Shown: one piece after another, positions 44,765 to 54,054 of the stretch | How the letters are laid out: the number at the start of each line of letters is the position of its first letter | Position numbering within the stretch: position 1 is the stretch's first letter | From: Kalymmatonema hyalinum WJT4-NPBG1 | Lineage (GTDB): Bacteria > Cyanobacteriota > Cyanobacteriia > Cyanobacteriales > Nostocaceae | Direction of reading: 5' to 3' | NCBI GenBank assembly: GCA_019359075.1 | Contig: JAHHIB010000038.1 | Coordinates: forward strand, 1-64,000 | DNA: 64,000 nt | The notes under the pieces: model-generated | The model's database searches: none | What the model was told of the DNA's origin: nothing | The model's input: only the letters and a program-made list of their open reading frames with translations | Position numbers and translations under genes: made by a program

Positions 44765-46552
44765 ATGAATTTAGTCCTTAAAACTCAAAACTCAAAACTC
44801 AAAACTCTATTACTGCTGACGGTATGGGTCTTGATCGCCATCGGCTTACGCTTAACTAACTTGAGTGCTAAACCCCCTTGGACTGACGAGTTTTCTACTC
44901 TGGTGTTTAGCCTCGGTAATAGCTTTTTGCCAGTACCGTTAGATCAGCCGATATCTGTCGATGTCCTATTACAACCACTACAACCACAGCCTACAGCTAG
45001 CATAAAAGATGTATGGAAACATCTATCGAGTGAAAGCAATCATCCGCCGCTGTACTTTTTCCTGACTCACTGGTGGATGCGGCTGTTTCCCACACATGAG
45101 GGTTTGGTGTCCTTGTGGGGAGCGCGATCGCTCGCTGCTGTTTTCGGTGCTGCATCTATTCCAGCTGTTTATGCTTTAAGCAAGCTCGCATTTCGTTCCC
45201 GTCTGGTGAGCCATTTGGCGGCTGCGATGATGGCAACATCACCTTATGGCATTTTTTTAGCACAAGAAGCCCGTCATTACACTTTAGCAATCTTGTGGGT
45301 GATTGCTTCCCTTGCTTGCTTAGTCATTGCCAGTCGCCACATCCAAAACCGTACTCAAATACCTATCTGGGTAGCCCTCTCGTGGGTGGGCATTAATGCT
45401 ATGGGCATTGCTACTCACTACTTTTTCACCCTCACCCTCTGCAGCGAAGCGTTGGTTTTGCTATTTCTTGCTTGGCGACAAGGGGATAAGAAAGAGCAGG
45501 GGGAGAAATTGCTTGCTGATCTTTCCATCTCCCACAGCCCTTGGTTGCGAATCTACGCTGTTGCTGCGGGTACATTTGTAGCGGCTTTAGTTTGGTTACC
45601 CGTGTTTTTACAGAACAGTTATGGAGGTAAGTTGACTGAATGGATTCAAGGTCCACGTACTGGAATGGCTTGGATCAACCCAATTTTTCAAGCAATCGCC
45701 GCATGGATTACAATGATTTCCTTACTACCAGTAGAAACACCACAGTTAGCGGTTGTGATTACTTCTGGAATATTAATGCTAATTTTCTTTATCTGGGCAG
45801 TACCAATTTTAGTGCGTGGGATTAAAGTTCAACTTAAACAACCACAAACCCGTTTGATGGTTCAGGTGTTTGTTGGTTTGGTTGTCGGGGCGATCGCTTT
45901 ATTTTTTCTTTTTACCTATTTTTTTGGTATTGACCTCACACGGGGCGCTCGTTATAACTTTGTCTACTTTCCCGCTGTTATAGTTCTACTTGGAGCAAGT
46001 CTGGCAGTTTGTTGGCATAATCCCATATTGGCGAAAGGGAGATGGGGAATAAATGGCAAAAAAGCTGTGGTGATAATTTGGTTAATGGGATTGGTAAGCG
46101 CTATCACTGTTGTGTGCAATCTAGGCTATCAAAAATATTACCGTCCAGATTACTTTGTACAACTCATTGAGCAAACATCCCATGTCCCTGTACTGATTTC
46201 CACAACCCAGAAAACTCATGTACACATTGGGGAAATGATGGGGATCGCCAGGGAATTCAAAATTACCGAAGTTCTGAACCGAGCAAACTTCGGCTCAGAC
46301 TTCTCTCAAAATTCCATTCAAAATACAAAATATACATCACCTCTATTTCTCCTAGCACATCAAGATGAAGATCCTAGTACTTCCACCTCTGCCCTACAAA
46401 ATACATTAAAGACGCTGCCACGTCCTTTTGACTTATGGTTAGTAAACTTTAATGCTAACGAACCAGAGGAAGTGAAAAACTGTGTTGCAGACACGAAATC
46501 CTTACCAGCAGTCAACGGTTACCAATACAAACTGTATCATTGTAGTTCTTAG
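44765..46552 (+). CDS. GT39/ArnT-like membrane glycosyltransferase
   Basis: A 595-residue polytopic protein from ATG 44765. The acidic loop motif is PPWTDEFSTLVFS (about residues 37-49), followed by ESNHPPLYFFLTHWWMRLF and FLAQEARHYTLAI, as in the GT39 group. The first residues (VLKTQNSKLKT) are encoded by four AAAACTC heptamers (44780-44807), so the true start may be later, near the first membrane helix. It follows the GT2-GtrA gene by 61 bases on the same strand. Likely transfers polyprenyl-linked sugar outside the membrane. Confidence 0.8.
   Translation: MNLVLKTQNSKLKTLLLLTVWVLIAIGLRLTNLSAKPPWTDEFSTLVFSLGNSFLPVPLDQPISVDVLLQPLQPQPTASIKDVWKHLSSESNHPPLYFFLTHWWMRLFPTHEGLVSLWGARSLAAVFGAASIPAVYALSKLAFRSRLVSHLAAAMMATSPYGIFLAQEARHYTLAILWVIASLACLVIASRHIQNRTQIPIWVALSWVGINAMGIATHYFFTLTLCSEALVLLFLAWRQGDKKEQGEKLLADLSISHSPWLRIYAVAAGTFVAALVWLPVFLQNSYGGKLTEWIQGPRTGMAWINPIFQAIAAWITMISLLPVETPQLAVVITSGILMLIFFIWAVPILVRGIKVQLKQPQTRLMVQVFVGLVVGAIALFFLFTYFFGIDLTRGARYNFVYFPAVIVLLGASLAVCWHNPILAKGRWGINGKKAVVIIWLMGLVSAITVVCNLGYQKYYRPDYFVQLIEQTSHVPVLISTTQKTHVHIGEMMGIAREFKITEVLNRANFGSDFSQNSIQNTKYTSPLFLLAHQDEDPSTSTSALQNTLKTLPRPFDLWLVNFNANEPEEVKNCVADTKSLPAVNGYQYKLYHCSS
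44780..44807. repeat. Heptanucleotide short tandem repeat AAAACTC x4
   Basis: Four exact copies of AAAACTC overlap the 5' end of the GT39-type gene. Similar heptamer repeats occur at 46551-46578 (AGTCATT x4, one variant), 59194-59221 (TAAAAAT x4) and 62265-62292 (ATTCAAA x4, one variant). They are the STRR type typical of heterocystous cyanobacteria. Confidence 0.75.
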
Positions 46553-46576
46553 TCATTAGTCATTGGTCATTAGTCA

Positions 46577-47182
46577 TTAGTTATCAAAATCTTCCGGAAC
46601 ACGTACTGATGACAAACCAGCTATTGCTCGTAAGTTTTGGCTACGAATCAACTCAGTAAAGTCTAATGCAGAACGCTTTTCAATCTTTGCCACCGCCTCA
46701 ATTGCAGATAACAGATGTTCTGCTGCTTCAGCTTCCGAGTAACCCCGTCGTTGCGCGACACGGATGGCGGCTTCATCGGCGTTTAACTCTGTTTGCTGGG
46801 AACGGTTAGTGCGCCAGATGCGAAGCATAGCCAGCGTAGTTAATCCACCAGCGACAACTACACCCACTGCATCTGCTTGGGCTGATTCTACAAATCCACC
46901 CAAAAGACCGGCGATCGCCACACCTTGATAAATGTCAGGTTTAAACCACTTGACACCCGTCAACCAGCCCACAGTCCGCAATAGTAACAAATCGCGTTGC
47001 GGTTTCGTCAGGCGACGCCATAAATCGAAATTAATATAGATTGGTCGTTCACTATTCCAAGGTAATGGAAATGTTGCGTCAATCACTTTTGCCTGTTCAG
47101 GCTTGATGATGATTTTTGTCATCATTCGACTAGAAGCAGGCATCAAATCTAGCAAACGGCGAATTTCAGCGTTTGGTTCCAT
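46577..47182 (-). CDS. DUF3318 family cyanobacterial protein
   Basis: A 201-residue protein from ATG 47182. The family pattern is MEPNAEIRRLLDLMPASSRM at the start, a central glycine-rich hydrophobic segment (about residues 84-110, one or two membrane helices) and a C-terminal helical region with LNADEAAIRVAQRRGYSEAEAAEHLLSAIEAV. Function unknown; restricted to cyanobacteria as far as I know. Its stop lies within the AGTCATT tandem repeat. Confidence 0.8.
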   Translation of the reverse strand: MEPNAEIRRLLDLMPASSRMMTKIIIKPEQAKVIDATFPLPWNSERPIYINFDLWRRLTKPQRDLLLLRTVGWLTGVKWFKPDIYQGVAIAGLLGGFVESAQADAVGVVVAGGLTTLAMLRIWRTNRSQQTELNADEAAIRVAQRRGYSEAEAAEHLLSAIEAVAKIEKRSALDFTELIRSQNLRAIAGLSSVRVPEDFDN

Positions 47183-47325
47183 GTTAGCTACCAGCTTTCA
47201 TAAACCTTTTAATATATGCTTATGCTAAGAATACCTAATTTATTGGCTTTAATGGCAACCACAAGTCCAACGGCTTTGATAGTCATTCATAATTGATACA
47301 ACTAATGACAAATGACTGATAACTC

Positions 47326-47604
47326 ATGACTATGGATGCTTTTGCTCCAACCCCACCTGAATGGACAAATACGGCAATTCATGCTTATGAATTTTGCTGT
47401 CCTAACTGTCACTCAAGTAGTTTGGAAGCTGTACAAGTCTGGATAAATCGTCGTTCGCCTGTGATGACGGAAGAGTATCGTCGCAAATGGCAGGAATTTT
47501 ACCAGTGTCATTGTGGTTGCGTGTGGTGGGCTTGGAGTAGCGATCGCCCCAAAAGGACACCTCCAGAGGACGATCGCCCTCCAACAAATCTCAATGGTCA
47601 ATAG
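47326..47604 (+). CDS. Small zinc-ribbon-like cyanobacterial protein
   Basis: A 92-residue protein from ATG 47326 (or the ATG two codons later). Two cysteine pairs, CCPNC (about 24-28) and CHCGC (about 61-65), flank an aromatic-rich segment and WWAW, suggesting a zinc ribbon. No membrane segment is present. Function unknown. It ends just before a bidirectional terminator shared with the porin gene. Confidence 0.65.
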   Translation: MTMDAFAPTPPEWTNTAIHAYEFCCPNCHSSSLEAVQVWINRRSPVMTEEYRRKWQEFYQCHCGCVWWAWSSDRPKRTPPEDDRPPTNLNGQ

Positions 47605-47619
47605 TCATGAGTGATCATG

Positions 47620-47648
47620 AAAAAGCCTGCTTAGGCAGGCTTTTTTTG
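47620..47648. terminator. Bidirectional Rho-independent terminator
   Basis: AAAAAGCCTGC (47620-47630), loop TTAG, GCAGGCTTTTTTTT: a GC-rich stem with A-tract on one side and T-tract on the other. It serves both the zinc-ribbon gene (plus) and the porin gene (minus, stop at 47695). Confidence 0.9.
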
Positions 47649-47694
47649 CATAACCCCACCCCACAAGGGTGAGGGTGACTCTATATGACTAATT

Positions 47695-49356
47695 TTAGAA
47701 AGTGAAGGTGGTACGCAGTGTACCTACATAAATGGCGTCGTTGTTGTCGTTGTGTTCTGGGTTCAAGATGACTAGTACACCAGGGGTGACAGCAATATTG
47801 TCACTGAGTTGCAGTTTGTACAGCGCCTCTAGGTGATATGATGTGTCCCTATCTTGACGACGAACGCCATTTTGGACGAAATCGTTGCCAGTTGCTTTGG
47901 GGGGTTGACCAAAGATAAAAGCAAGCACGCTACCTTGTCTGCCAAAGTCTCTGAAAGAAACGGTAGCAGCATAGGTCTCAAAGTATGCATTATTACCACT
48001 TGCAGCTCCCTTACCTTGTGCCTCACTGTAACCATACCAACCACCAACCGTAATTTTGGGTCCTAGTCTCAAGACGGCTTCTACGGCGTAGTGGTCAGAA
48101 CTCAGAGCATTACCACCGAAGGGGTTATTGGCATACTGACTACCTGTAGCGTCAAAGAGGAGATTACCACCAATATTATTAACATTACCAGTACCTCCTC
48201 TATTTAGATAGGTATGAGCGTAAGTCAAACCTATGTTGAACGCTTGATTGGGCTGGAAGGCTATCTGACCGATAGCTGCATAGCTACCATCCAAAAGACC
48301 TGAGCCATCGTTAGGGTTATTAGCTCTGTTAGCTAGATAACCTGCTGACACAGTGATAGGTCCTTTGGGATTCAAGTTAATTGTCGCACCTGCACCACCA
48401 TTACCTTGGCGGTAAATGGGGTTAAAACGACCAAAGCGGGAGATAGCGCCCCTACCAGAACTCGCGAGGTCGGGGTTGAAGTTGTTGATGTTCTCGTAGA
48501 ACTCACCACCAAATGCATCAACCTTGATGCGTATAGCCTCACTTAAGTTAAATGCATAGTTGAGTTTGTCAATCTCAATGTCGTTGTTGTTGTTCCCGTC
48601 AAATCCCAAGCGGGTCATGTCAGTACCCGTTACGTTTGTACCGTATGGGGTAATATTGCGAGCCTGTAAACGGGTTTGCAACTGGTCTGTGCCAAAGAAG
48701 CTACTGTTCAAGTTCAAACGAACTCGGTTAGCGAAAATGGTGTTGGAATCCAAATCTTGAGCTGTTGCCTGGTTAACACCAGAAGGAACAGCCCGATCAT
48801 CGCTACCAAAGATATCAGATATATTGAAAATCGCCTCCCCAACTAGTTTTGTGGTGGTGGAGAATTGATTGGCTTCCAACTCAGCAGTACGAGCTTCTAA
48901 AGCATCGACACGACCGCGCAGAGTAGCCAATTCAGCAGAGAATTCTTCTTGCAAGCGCTGCAAGGTAGCTAAGTCTTCTTTTCTTACCAGATCAGCGGTA
49001 GCTGTTGCAATCAGTTCGTTCACCCGATCCAAACAAGCATTCAAACCAGCGGCAAACTCATAACGGGTCAAAGCACGGTTCCCGCGATAAGTCCCATTGG
49101 GATAACCAGCAATACAACCGTAGCGCTCTACTAAGGACTGCAATGCTTGGAATGCCCAGTCTGTTGGTTGTACGTCGGAAAACTGAGAAACAGATGTTAC
49201 TTGGCCGAGGTTGTCAGATTGTGCCGTCAACTGGGACACGGAAGTCACCTGTTCATTGACTTCAGAAGCCATAGCGCTATTTGCAGCGAAAAATGTGGCG
49301 GCGACAACAACTGGGCTCAGCTTGAGAAAGTTTTTAGTCTTAAATAGTTTCTTCAT
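47695..49356 (-). CDS. SLH-domain OprB-type porin (iron uptake porin family)
   Basis: A 553-residue outer-membrane protein from ATG 49356 with a signal peptide ending near ANSAMA. One SLH domain follows (VQPTDWAFQALQSLVERYGC, YRGNRALTRYEFAAGLNACLDRV), which binds peptidoglycan or its polymer. A coiled coil (about residues 128-165, LQRLQEEFSAELATLRGRVDALE...) leads to a long beta-barrel rich in Gly/Asn/Tyr that ends with a terminal Phe (TFTF). This is the abundant cyanobacterial SLH-OprB porin family, members of which are linked to uptake of inorganic ions and iron. A 1:1 link to the iron locus at 9-15 kb is not shown. Confidence 0.9.
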   Translation of the reverse strand: MKKLFKTKNFLKLSPVVVAATFFAANSAMASEVNEQVTSVSQLTAQSDNLGQVTSVSQFSDVQPTDWAFQALQSLVERYGCIAGYPNGTYRGNRALTRYEFAAGLNACLDRVNELIATATADLVRKEDLATLQRLQEEFSAELATLRGRVDALEARTAELEANQFSTTTKLVGEAIFNISDIFGSDDRAVPSGVNQATAQDLDSNTIFANRVRLNLNSSFFGTDQLQTRLQARNITPYGTNVTGTDMTRLGFDGNNNNDIEIDKLNYAFNLSEAIRIKVDAFGGEFYENINNFNPDLASSGRGAISRFGRFNPIYRQGNGGAGATINLNPKGPITVSAGYLANRANNPNDGSGLLDGSYAAIGQIAFQPNQAFNIGLTYAHTYLNRGGTGNVNNIGGNLLFDATGSQYANNPFGGNALSSDHYAVEAVLRLGPKITVGGWYGYSEAQGKGAASGNNAYFETYAATVSFRDFGRQGSVLAFIFGQPPKATGNDFVQNGVRRQDRDTSYHLEALYKLQLSDNIAVTPGVLVILNPEHNDNNDAIYVGTLRTTFTF

Positions 49357-49464
49357 GATTTATGTCTCACTCACACCTACCGACTTAATCATGGTATAAT
49401 TCCCTGAAGTACATAGTTTTTTTGGGAATTTACTAATGATTTTCTGTCAGAATTGTACCAGATG

Positions 49465-49498
49465 TGAGTGGTGATTAAAACAAGTTAATCACCACTTA
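49465..49498. repeat. Hairpin between the porin and Crp/Fnr genes
   Basis: GTGGTGATTAA and TTAATCACCAC (about 49470-49495) form a perfect stem just after the regulator stop at 49512 (minus). A U-tract exists only on the plus side, so it is a weak minus-strand terminator or an operator-like site in the porin promoter region. Confidence 0.4.
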
Positions 49499-49511
49499 TT
49501 TTTCATGATGG

Positions 49512-50189
49512 CTATTTGCATCCTTTGTTTGATAGACGCATAATAATGCGACGTTTGTGACGTATAAGGCTTCCTTCTTCCTGAAACTGCTGGAGCAGTC
49601 GAGTTACGGTTACCCTTGTTGTATTTAGCACCTCTGCCATCTCTTGATGAGTCACATTGAGGTCGATTAGCTTTCCTTGCTCGACGTCGCGACCGAACTT
49701 TTCACTTAGCCAAACCAAAAATTGCCATAAGCGCAAGGACATTGGCTTACGGTGTACGATGCTCAGTAATTCTTCTGCCTGTTGGATGTGAGACAATAGA
49801 GCCTCGACATCCTGATTCCACAAATGAGGTGGTACGACACTCACTTCGACGCTAGTCAAGCATTCAATTTGGTAGGGCTTGACTTTGGACAAAGGATAAC
49901 CAACCAAATCCCCAGTTCCCCAATAACCCAAAGTGATAAATGTTCCGTCTTCACTCCAGGTTAATGTGCGAACTGCTCCGCGCTCAATCCGCCAGAGTAC
50001 ATCATTGCGCGCCGGAATAATTTCGCGTCGCGTCAGCAGTCGTTGCGGCAATTGTCCAGTAGAGGAAGAATGATGAGACTGGGCAGAATTTTGAGAACGA
50101 CTTGTGGAATACATCATGATATTTTGTAGACTAAAACTAATTAAGTGCTCAATTTCGAGGTTGTGGTCGCCATCTGGGGTAGTTGGCAT
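49512..50189 (-). CDS. Crp/Fnr family transcriptional regulator
   Basis: A 225-residue regulator. ATG 50189 opens the frame; ATG 50117 (MMYSTSRSQNS) is an equally plausible start giving about 201 residues. The cyclic-nucleotide-like effector domain is short (RGAVRTLTWSEDGTFITLGYWGTGDLVGYPL), and the C-terminal winged helix has the recognition helix LNVTHQEMAEVLNTTRVTVTRLL. Effector and targets are unknown. It does not look like NtcA or a cAMP-binding SyCRP, since the cAMP-contact R-S/T pair is not evident. Confidence 0.85.
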   Translation of the reverse strand: MPTTPDGDHNLEIEHLISFSLQNIMMYSTSRSQNSAQSHHSSSTGQLPQRLLTRREIIPARNDVLWRIERGAVRTLTWSEDGTFITLGYWGTGDLVGYPLSKVKPYQIECLTSVEVSVVPPHLWNQDVEALLSHIQQAEELLSIVHRKPMSLRLWQFLVWLSEKFGRDVEQGKLIDLNVTHQEMAEVLNTTRVTVTRLLQQFQEEGSLIRHKRRIIMRLSNKGCK

Positions 50190-50644
50190 CAGATGTTGCC
50201 TTATGGCGAAATTGGTTCAGTGAATTACACTGGCGCTCCTTGGCATCAAGCTAAGCCATAAGGTAGATTTCAGCACTTGGAAGACTTTGGTAGCTTAAGA
50301 ACACCATTAGGCTGGTTGACTAAAATAGTAAAAGTGGGTTTATAACTAACAATTCAGACTCTATGATTGCTGTAAACACGCTAACCAGTGGAAAACTTGA
50401 GTTGACCGTAGGTATGTAAGAACAAGTCATATGGTTAACTAGTGTTCAGAGCATACTGTTGTTGTCTGACATGAAATCATTTTCGTGTAAAGTTGATGCC
50501 TTGTGTTATTTTTATTTCTAAACATTTATTAAGAAATGATCTAAAAAGCAAAAATGCGTGTATAAAAAGTAATTATCTGGACAAAGGAAAATACATATCG
50601 ACAGCCGAGGATAATAACATTTTTCATATTATTTGTCAAGTTAA
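50190..50644. other. Gene-free stretch between the Crp/Fnr gene and phoX
   Basis: About 455 bases downstream of phoX and upstream of the regulator gene. I see no strong hairpin, repeat or RNA gene; the AT-rich part near 50480-50640 is unremarkable. Confidence 0.3.
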
Positions 50645-52882
50645 TTAGGATTTTGAGATAGCAACAACTGCTGGTTTGGGCGAAGCATCAGGATTTTTGC
50701 TGGGCCAATTGGAACCAATAGGAACCTGACGAGATTGTAAAAATTCTTCACCTGTCGTAGTGGTGATCAGAAATTCTCTGGTCTCAGAAGCCTGGTTTTT
50801 ACGAATTCCATTGGCTTCTCCAGGATGCTGTATAGAAAGAAACATACTCTGCTGATCCGGAGCGAAGCAAGGTCCTGTGGTTTCGCATTCCATTGGTCCG
50901 ATACTAAAGAGAAAAGCTTTACCTGCATCCTCGCCGCTTGTGGGAATGTACCAAAGGGCGTTGTTACCAAACAAACCAGATAGATTTGCTGGTTTTCCCT
51001 TGTCATTTGTGCGGCTTTTAACAGATTTATTCATTTTGCTGGTGGACATATCTGTTACCATCCAGACATTGCCGTTGTTATCTAGTAGCAAATTATCCGG
51101 ATTAGCAAAACCCAAACCACCCACAGATGGTTCACCGCCAGTTGCTGCCATTTGCCAGCGGAAGGTATTTGCCGCTGGATTGTTACCGTCTTCTGTCAGG
51201 CGCATCACCCAGCCATACTCATAGGGAGTTTCGTCTTTGGGACCTTTGAAAACTCGTATATCTGGACCACCTTCATCGTCGGGAGAACCAGAAGTAAAGC
51301 TAATGTATAAGTCGCCATTAGGAGCAATTTCTGTATCTTCAGGACGAGCTGTGCAGGTTGCACCAGCAGCATTACCAGCATAGTGGGCGTCAATAAGAAT
51401 GGCACCTTGTTGTTCTTCTGGGTTTCCAATGTAAAGGTCGCCTAGTTTTTTGAACCTCTGCTTGTACTGACCAATTTCCTCGTCCTTTGTCACTTCAAAA
51501 TCACCGCCCTCGACACGCGGCGGTAACGGCTGGAAACTTTGTCTTCCTTTTTCTTGAGCTTTTGCAGGACCTTTGGGCAAGCGAATCAGGTTTCCAGCAA
51601 TTGTGCTAGGGAGGTCTGGATTGATTGGTGTGTCAGATTTTAAAGGTATCCAACGACCTGTACCATCGGGGTTGAATTTTGCAACGTAGAGCATTCCTTG
51701 GGAAAGTAACCGGGAATTCGCTTTGTCTTTGGGGTCGTTCACCTGATCGCGGCTGACAAATTTGTAAATGTGTCCGCCTCGGCGATCGCATCCAGAATAG
51801 AAAGCCAATGGTTTCCCCGCCTCTACGCGCACACCCACCGCTTCATGGTGATAGCGTCCCAGCCAAGTGTGTTTGGTTCCGTAATCGTTGGGATTAGCGG
51901 GATCGACTTCGACAATCCAACCATATTTATTCCCTGCTAATCCAAAAACGTTACCTTGTCCGAACAGTTCCTCATCACCTAAAGCGAAAGGTCGCTTGCT
52001 GGGGTCAAAGGACGTGCCATCAGCATACACTGGTTCTGGGACTTGTGCCTGAAAGTTTTCTTCAGCACTGAGGACTGTCCCCCAAGGTGTGGTTCCACCA
52101 GCACAGTTACCATAAGAACCAATGATGCGATCGCCTAACTTATCTACGTATCCTAATCCCTGCTGCTTGCGAAAAACCGCTACCGCAGGTCCAGTTGCTT
52201 TAAGATAACGCCCATCTTCTAAACCAGAGATACCGCTAATTCGTCTATCTGCCTGCGAACTGGTACGTTCCCACTTTCCGTCGGTTGTTTTGCGAATGGA
52301 AATAACACCTAATCCTTGGTCTAGCAGTGCTTCTTTGCTAATCTCGCGTATTTTCGCTTTTATCGGGTTTGAGTCTGGCAAAGAAAAGGCGTTTATCTCG
52401 TTTTTTCCTGATTTCTTTTCTTTCAGCGCTGCTTTTACCTCATCAAACGGCAGTGATTTCCCAATCACCTGTTCGTAAGTTTGCATCCAAGGTATGGCGC
52501 TGATGTATTCAAAGTTTACTGACAGATACCCTTCATTGTTACCAGTTGGGACGAAAGAGAGATAGTCGTTGTTGTAACCGAAACGAGAATCACCGACTTT
52601 ATCACCCCATGCGGCAATCACTTGGTACTGATATCCTTGTGGCAAGACCAAATCATCCCGCACTTCATAGGCACTATATTGCTCTTTTTGCTGTTCGGGT
52701 CGGAACCCAGCTGTTTCTAGGGGAATCGGACCTTGAATTGGTTGAAATGCAAATGCTGCCCTCACTTCTTTTGTGGTAGGTTGCACTGCGATTTTTTTTT
52801 CGCATCCTACTAAAGAATTCAGCCCTACTGCACCTGCGCTGCTTCCCAGCAACAACAGGAAGTCCCGACGTGTGATACTCAT
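50645..52882 (-). CDS. phoX: PhoX-type alkaline phosphatase, Tat-exported
   Basis: A 745-residue protein from ATG 52882. It has a twin-arginine signal (TRRDFLLLLG, 4-13) with a lipobox-like LVGC (24-27), so it may be an exported lipoprotein. The DUF839/PhoX propeller follows, with GSYGNCAGGTTPWGTVLSAEEN, YHHEAVGVRVE, YSGCDRRGGHIYKFVS, ARPEDTEIAPNGDLYISFT and NPDNLLLDNNGNVWMVTD. PhoX enzymes use Ca/Fe to release phosphate from esters outside the cell. Pho-box-like repeats precede the gene and the phosphate regulators lie just upstream on the same strand. Confidence 0.93.
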   Translation of the reverse strand: MSITRRDFLLLLGSSAGAVGLNSLVGCEKKIAVQPTTKEVRAAFAFQPIQGPIPLETAGFRPEQQKEQYSAYEVRDDLVLPQGYQYQVIAAWGDKVGDSRFGYNNDYLSFVPTGNNEGYLSVNFEYISAIPWMQTYEQVIGKSLPFDEVKAALKEKKSGKNEINAFSLPDSNPIKAKIREISKEALLDQGLGVISIRKTTDGKWERTSSQADRRISGISGLEDGRYLKATGPAVAVFRKQQGLGYVDKLGDRIIGSYGNCAGGTTPWGTVLSAEENFQAQVPEPVYADGTSFDPSKRPFALGDEELFGQGNVFGLAGNKYGWIVEVDPANPNDYGTKHTWLGRYHHEAVGVRVEAGKPLAFYSGCDRRGGHIYKFVSRDQVNDPKDKANSRLLSQGMLYVAKFNPDGTGRWIPLKSDTPINPDLPSTIAGNLIRLPKGPAKAQEKGRQSFQPLPPRVEGGDFEVTKDEEIGQYKQRFKKLGDLYIGNPEEQQGAILIDAHYAGNAAGATCTARPEDTEIAPNGDLYISFTSGSPDDEGGPDIRVFKGPKDETPYEYGWVMRLTEDGNNPAANTFRWQMAATGGEPSVGGLGFANPDNLLLDNNGNVWMVTDMSTSKMNKSVKSRTNDKGKPANLSGLFGNNALWYIPTSGEDAGKAFLFSIGPMECETTGPCFAPDQQSMFLSIQHPGEANGIRKNQASETREFLITTTTGEEFLQSRQVPIGSNWPSKNPDASPKPAVVAISKS

Positions 52883-52962
52883 CTGGTTTATCGATTATAC
52901 CGAAGCCATCTGTTGGATAGCTCACAACTTTCACCTGGTCATTGCCTAATCTAAGCGGGAAA

Positions 52963-53017
52963 GTTTAAGAATAGGTAAACTTTTTGTAAAATGTTCGCTA
53001 TTTAACAAATATTTAAG
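52963..53017 (-). promoter_or_regulatory. Pho-box-like repeats upstream of phoX
   Basis: On the minus strand two pairs of half-sites with an 11-base period are seen: CTTAAAT (53011-53017) with GTTAAAT (53000-53006), and GTTTACC (52974-52980) with CTTAAAC (52963-52969). They resemble the (C/T)TTAA(C/T) repeats bound by SphR/PhoB and end about 80 bases before the phoX start. Confidence 0.55.
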
Positions 53018-53357
53018 CCAGAGATAATGTAGTGTCTCTCTATTTTCAAATTAATAATATGCAATACGTATTGCCTTTAGCCTGTCTTTTTGATTGAAGA
53101 GTTATTGATGCGTTTTGAGGGGCAGCAAGCTAATTTCCAATAATTATACAATCTTTAATATTTAACTATCTTGCATACATCTATCTAAAGTAGTATTTTC
53201 AAGAGAGTAGTCAGCTTGTGAATAATTCCGAGTCCCCACACAGGAGCCAGCGCGTTGCGGATAAGGGCTCGTGGGGAGAGTGGAACTCCTTCGCCATAGC
53301 CTATACCCATATCGACACAATACCTTGCGCCCCTACTTCCTGGCTATGAAGAAATAT
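53018..53357. other. Gene-free stretch with a GC-rich palindromic repeat
   Basis: The interval between phoX and phoU. CCCCACACAGGAGCC (53237-53251) pairs with GGGCTCGTGGGG (53267-53278) around the GCGCGTTGCGGATAA loop, a repeat type seen elsewhere in cyanobacteria and possibly the terminator of the sphR-sphS-phoU unit. Nothing else is seen. Confidence 0.45.
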
Positions 53358-54044
53358 CTAACTCCGTTGACCAGTCACAATATATGCCACACGTTGACCA
53401 ATGTTGGTTGCATGATCTGCCATGCGCTCCAGACAACGGATCGCCAGTACTAGTAGCAAAATAGGCTCAACCACACCTTCGTCGTACCGTTGATGAGCTA
53501 GGGTTTGATAAAGCTGTTCATAAGCAGTATCTACAGCATCATCGAGTCGCTTTATACCTCGTCCGTTGACTTCATCTAAATCTGCCAACGCCACTAAGCT
53601 CGTTGCCAACATTGCTTGGGCATGGTGAGACATGACTGCAATCTCTGGTATACAGGAATGAGGCGGATAAGGAAAGATTTTAATGGCAATTTCAGCCAAA
53701 TCTTTGGCATAATCGCCAATGCGTTCTAGATCGCGCACGAGCTGCATAAAGGCACTCAAACAACGTAAATCTTGAGCTGTAGGAGCTTGCAGCGTCATGA
53801 TTGCCGTACAGTCTGATTCTATTTGTCTATAAAAGCGATCAATTTTTTTATCTAATACAGGAAGTTCCTCAGCTGCTGTCAAGTTGCGGGTGAACAAGGC
53901 TTGGTGGCTTAGGCGAAATGATTGTTCCACCAAAGCCCCCATACGCAACACATCCTGCTCTAAGCGCCTAATTTCGCGAGCCAGCTGGGGTCTGTCAGGA
54001 TTGGGACTATAGAGGGGGAGTTTCACACTTGTAGTCTCAAACAT
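53358..54044 (-). CDS. phoU: Phosphate signalling regulator PhoU
   Basis: A 228-residue PhoU starting at ATG 54044, with two three-helix halves. Metal-binding E-x-D style motifs occur in each: FMQLVRDLERIGDYAKDLAEIA (about 97-118) and LVLAIRCLERMADHATNIGQRV (about 199-220). PhoU restrains the SphS kinase and Pst transporter under sufficient phosphate. It lies 10 bases after sphS and is likely co-transcribed. Confidence 0.93.
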   Translation of the reverse strand: MFETTSVKLPLYSPNPDRPQLAREIRRLEQDVLRMGALVEQSFRLSHQALFTRNLTAAEELPVLDKKIDRFYRQIESDCTAIMTLQAPTAQDLRCLSAFMQLVRDLERIGDYAKDLAEIAIKIFPYPPHSCIPEIAVMSHHAQAMLATSLVALADLDEVNGRGIKRLDDAVDTAYEQLYQTLAHQRYDEGVVEPILLLVLAIRCLERMADHATNIGQRVAYIVTGQRS

Positions 54045-54054
54045 GAAGATATTT

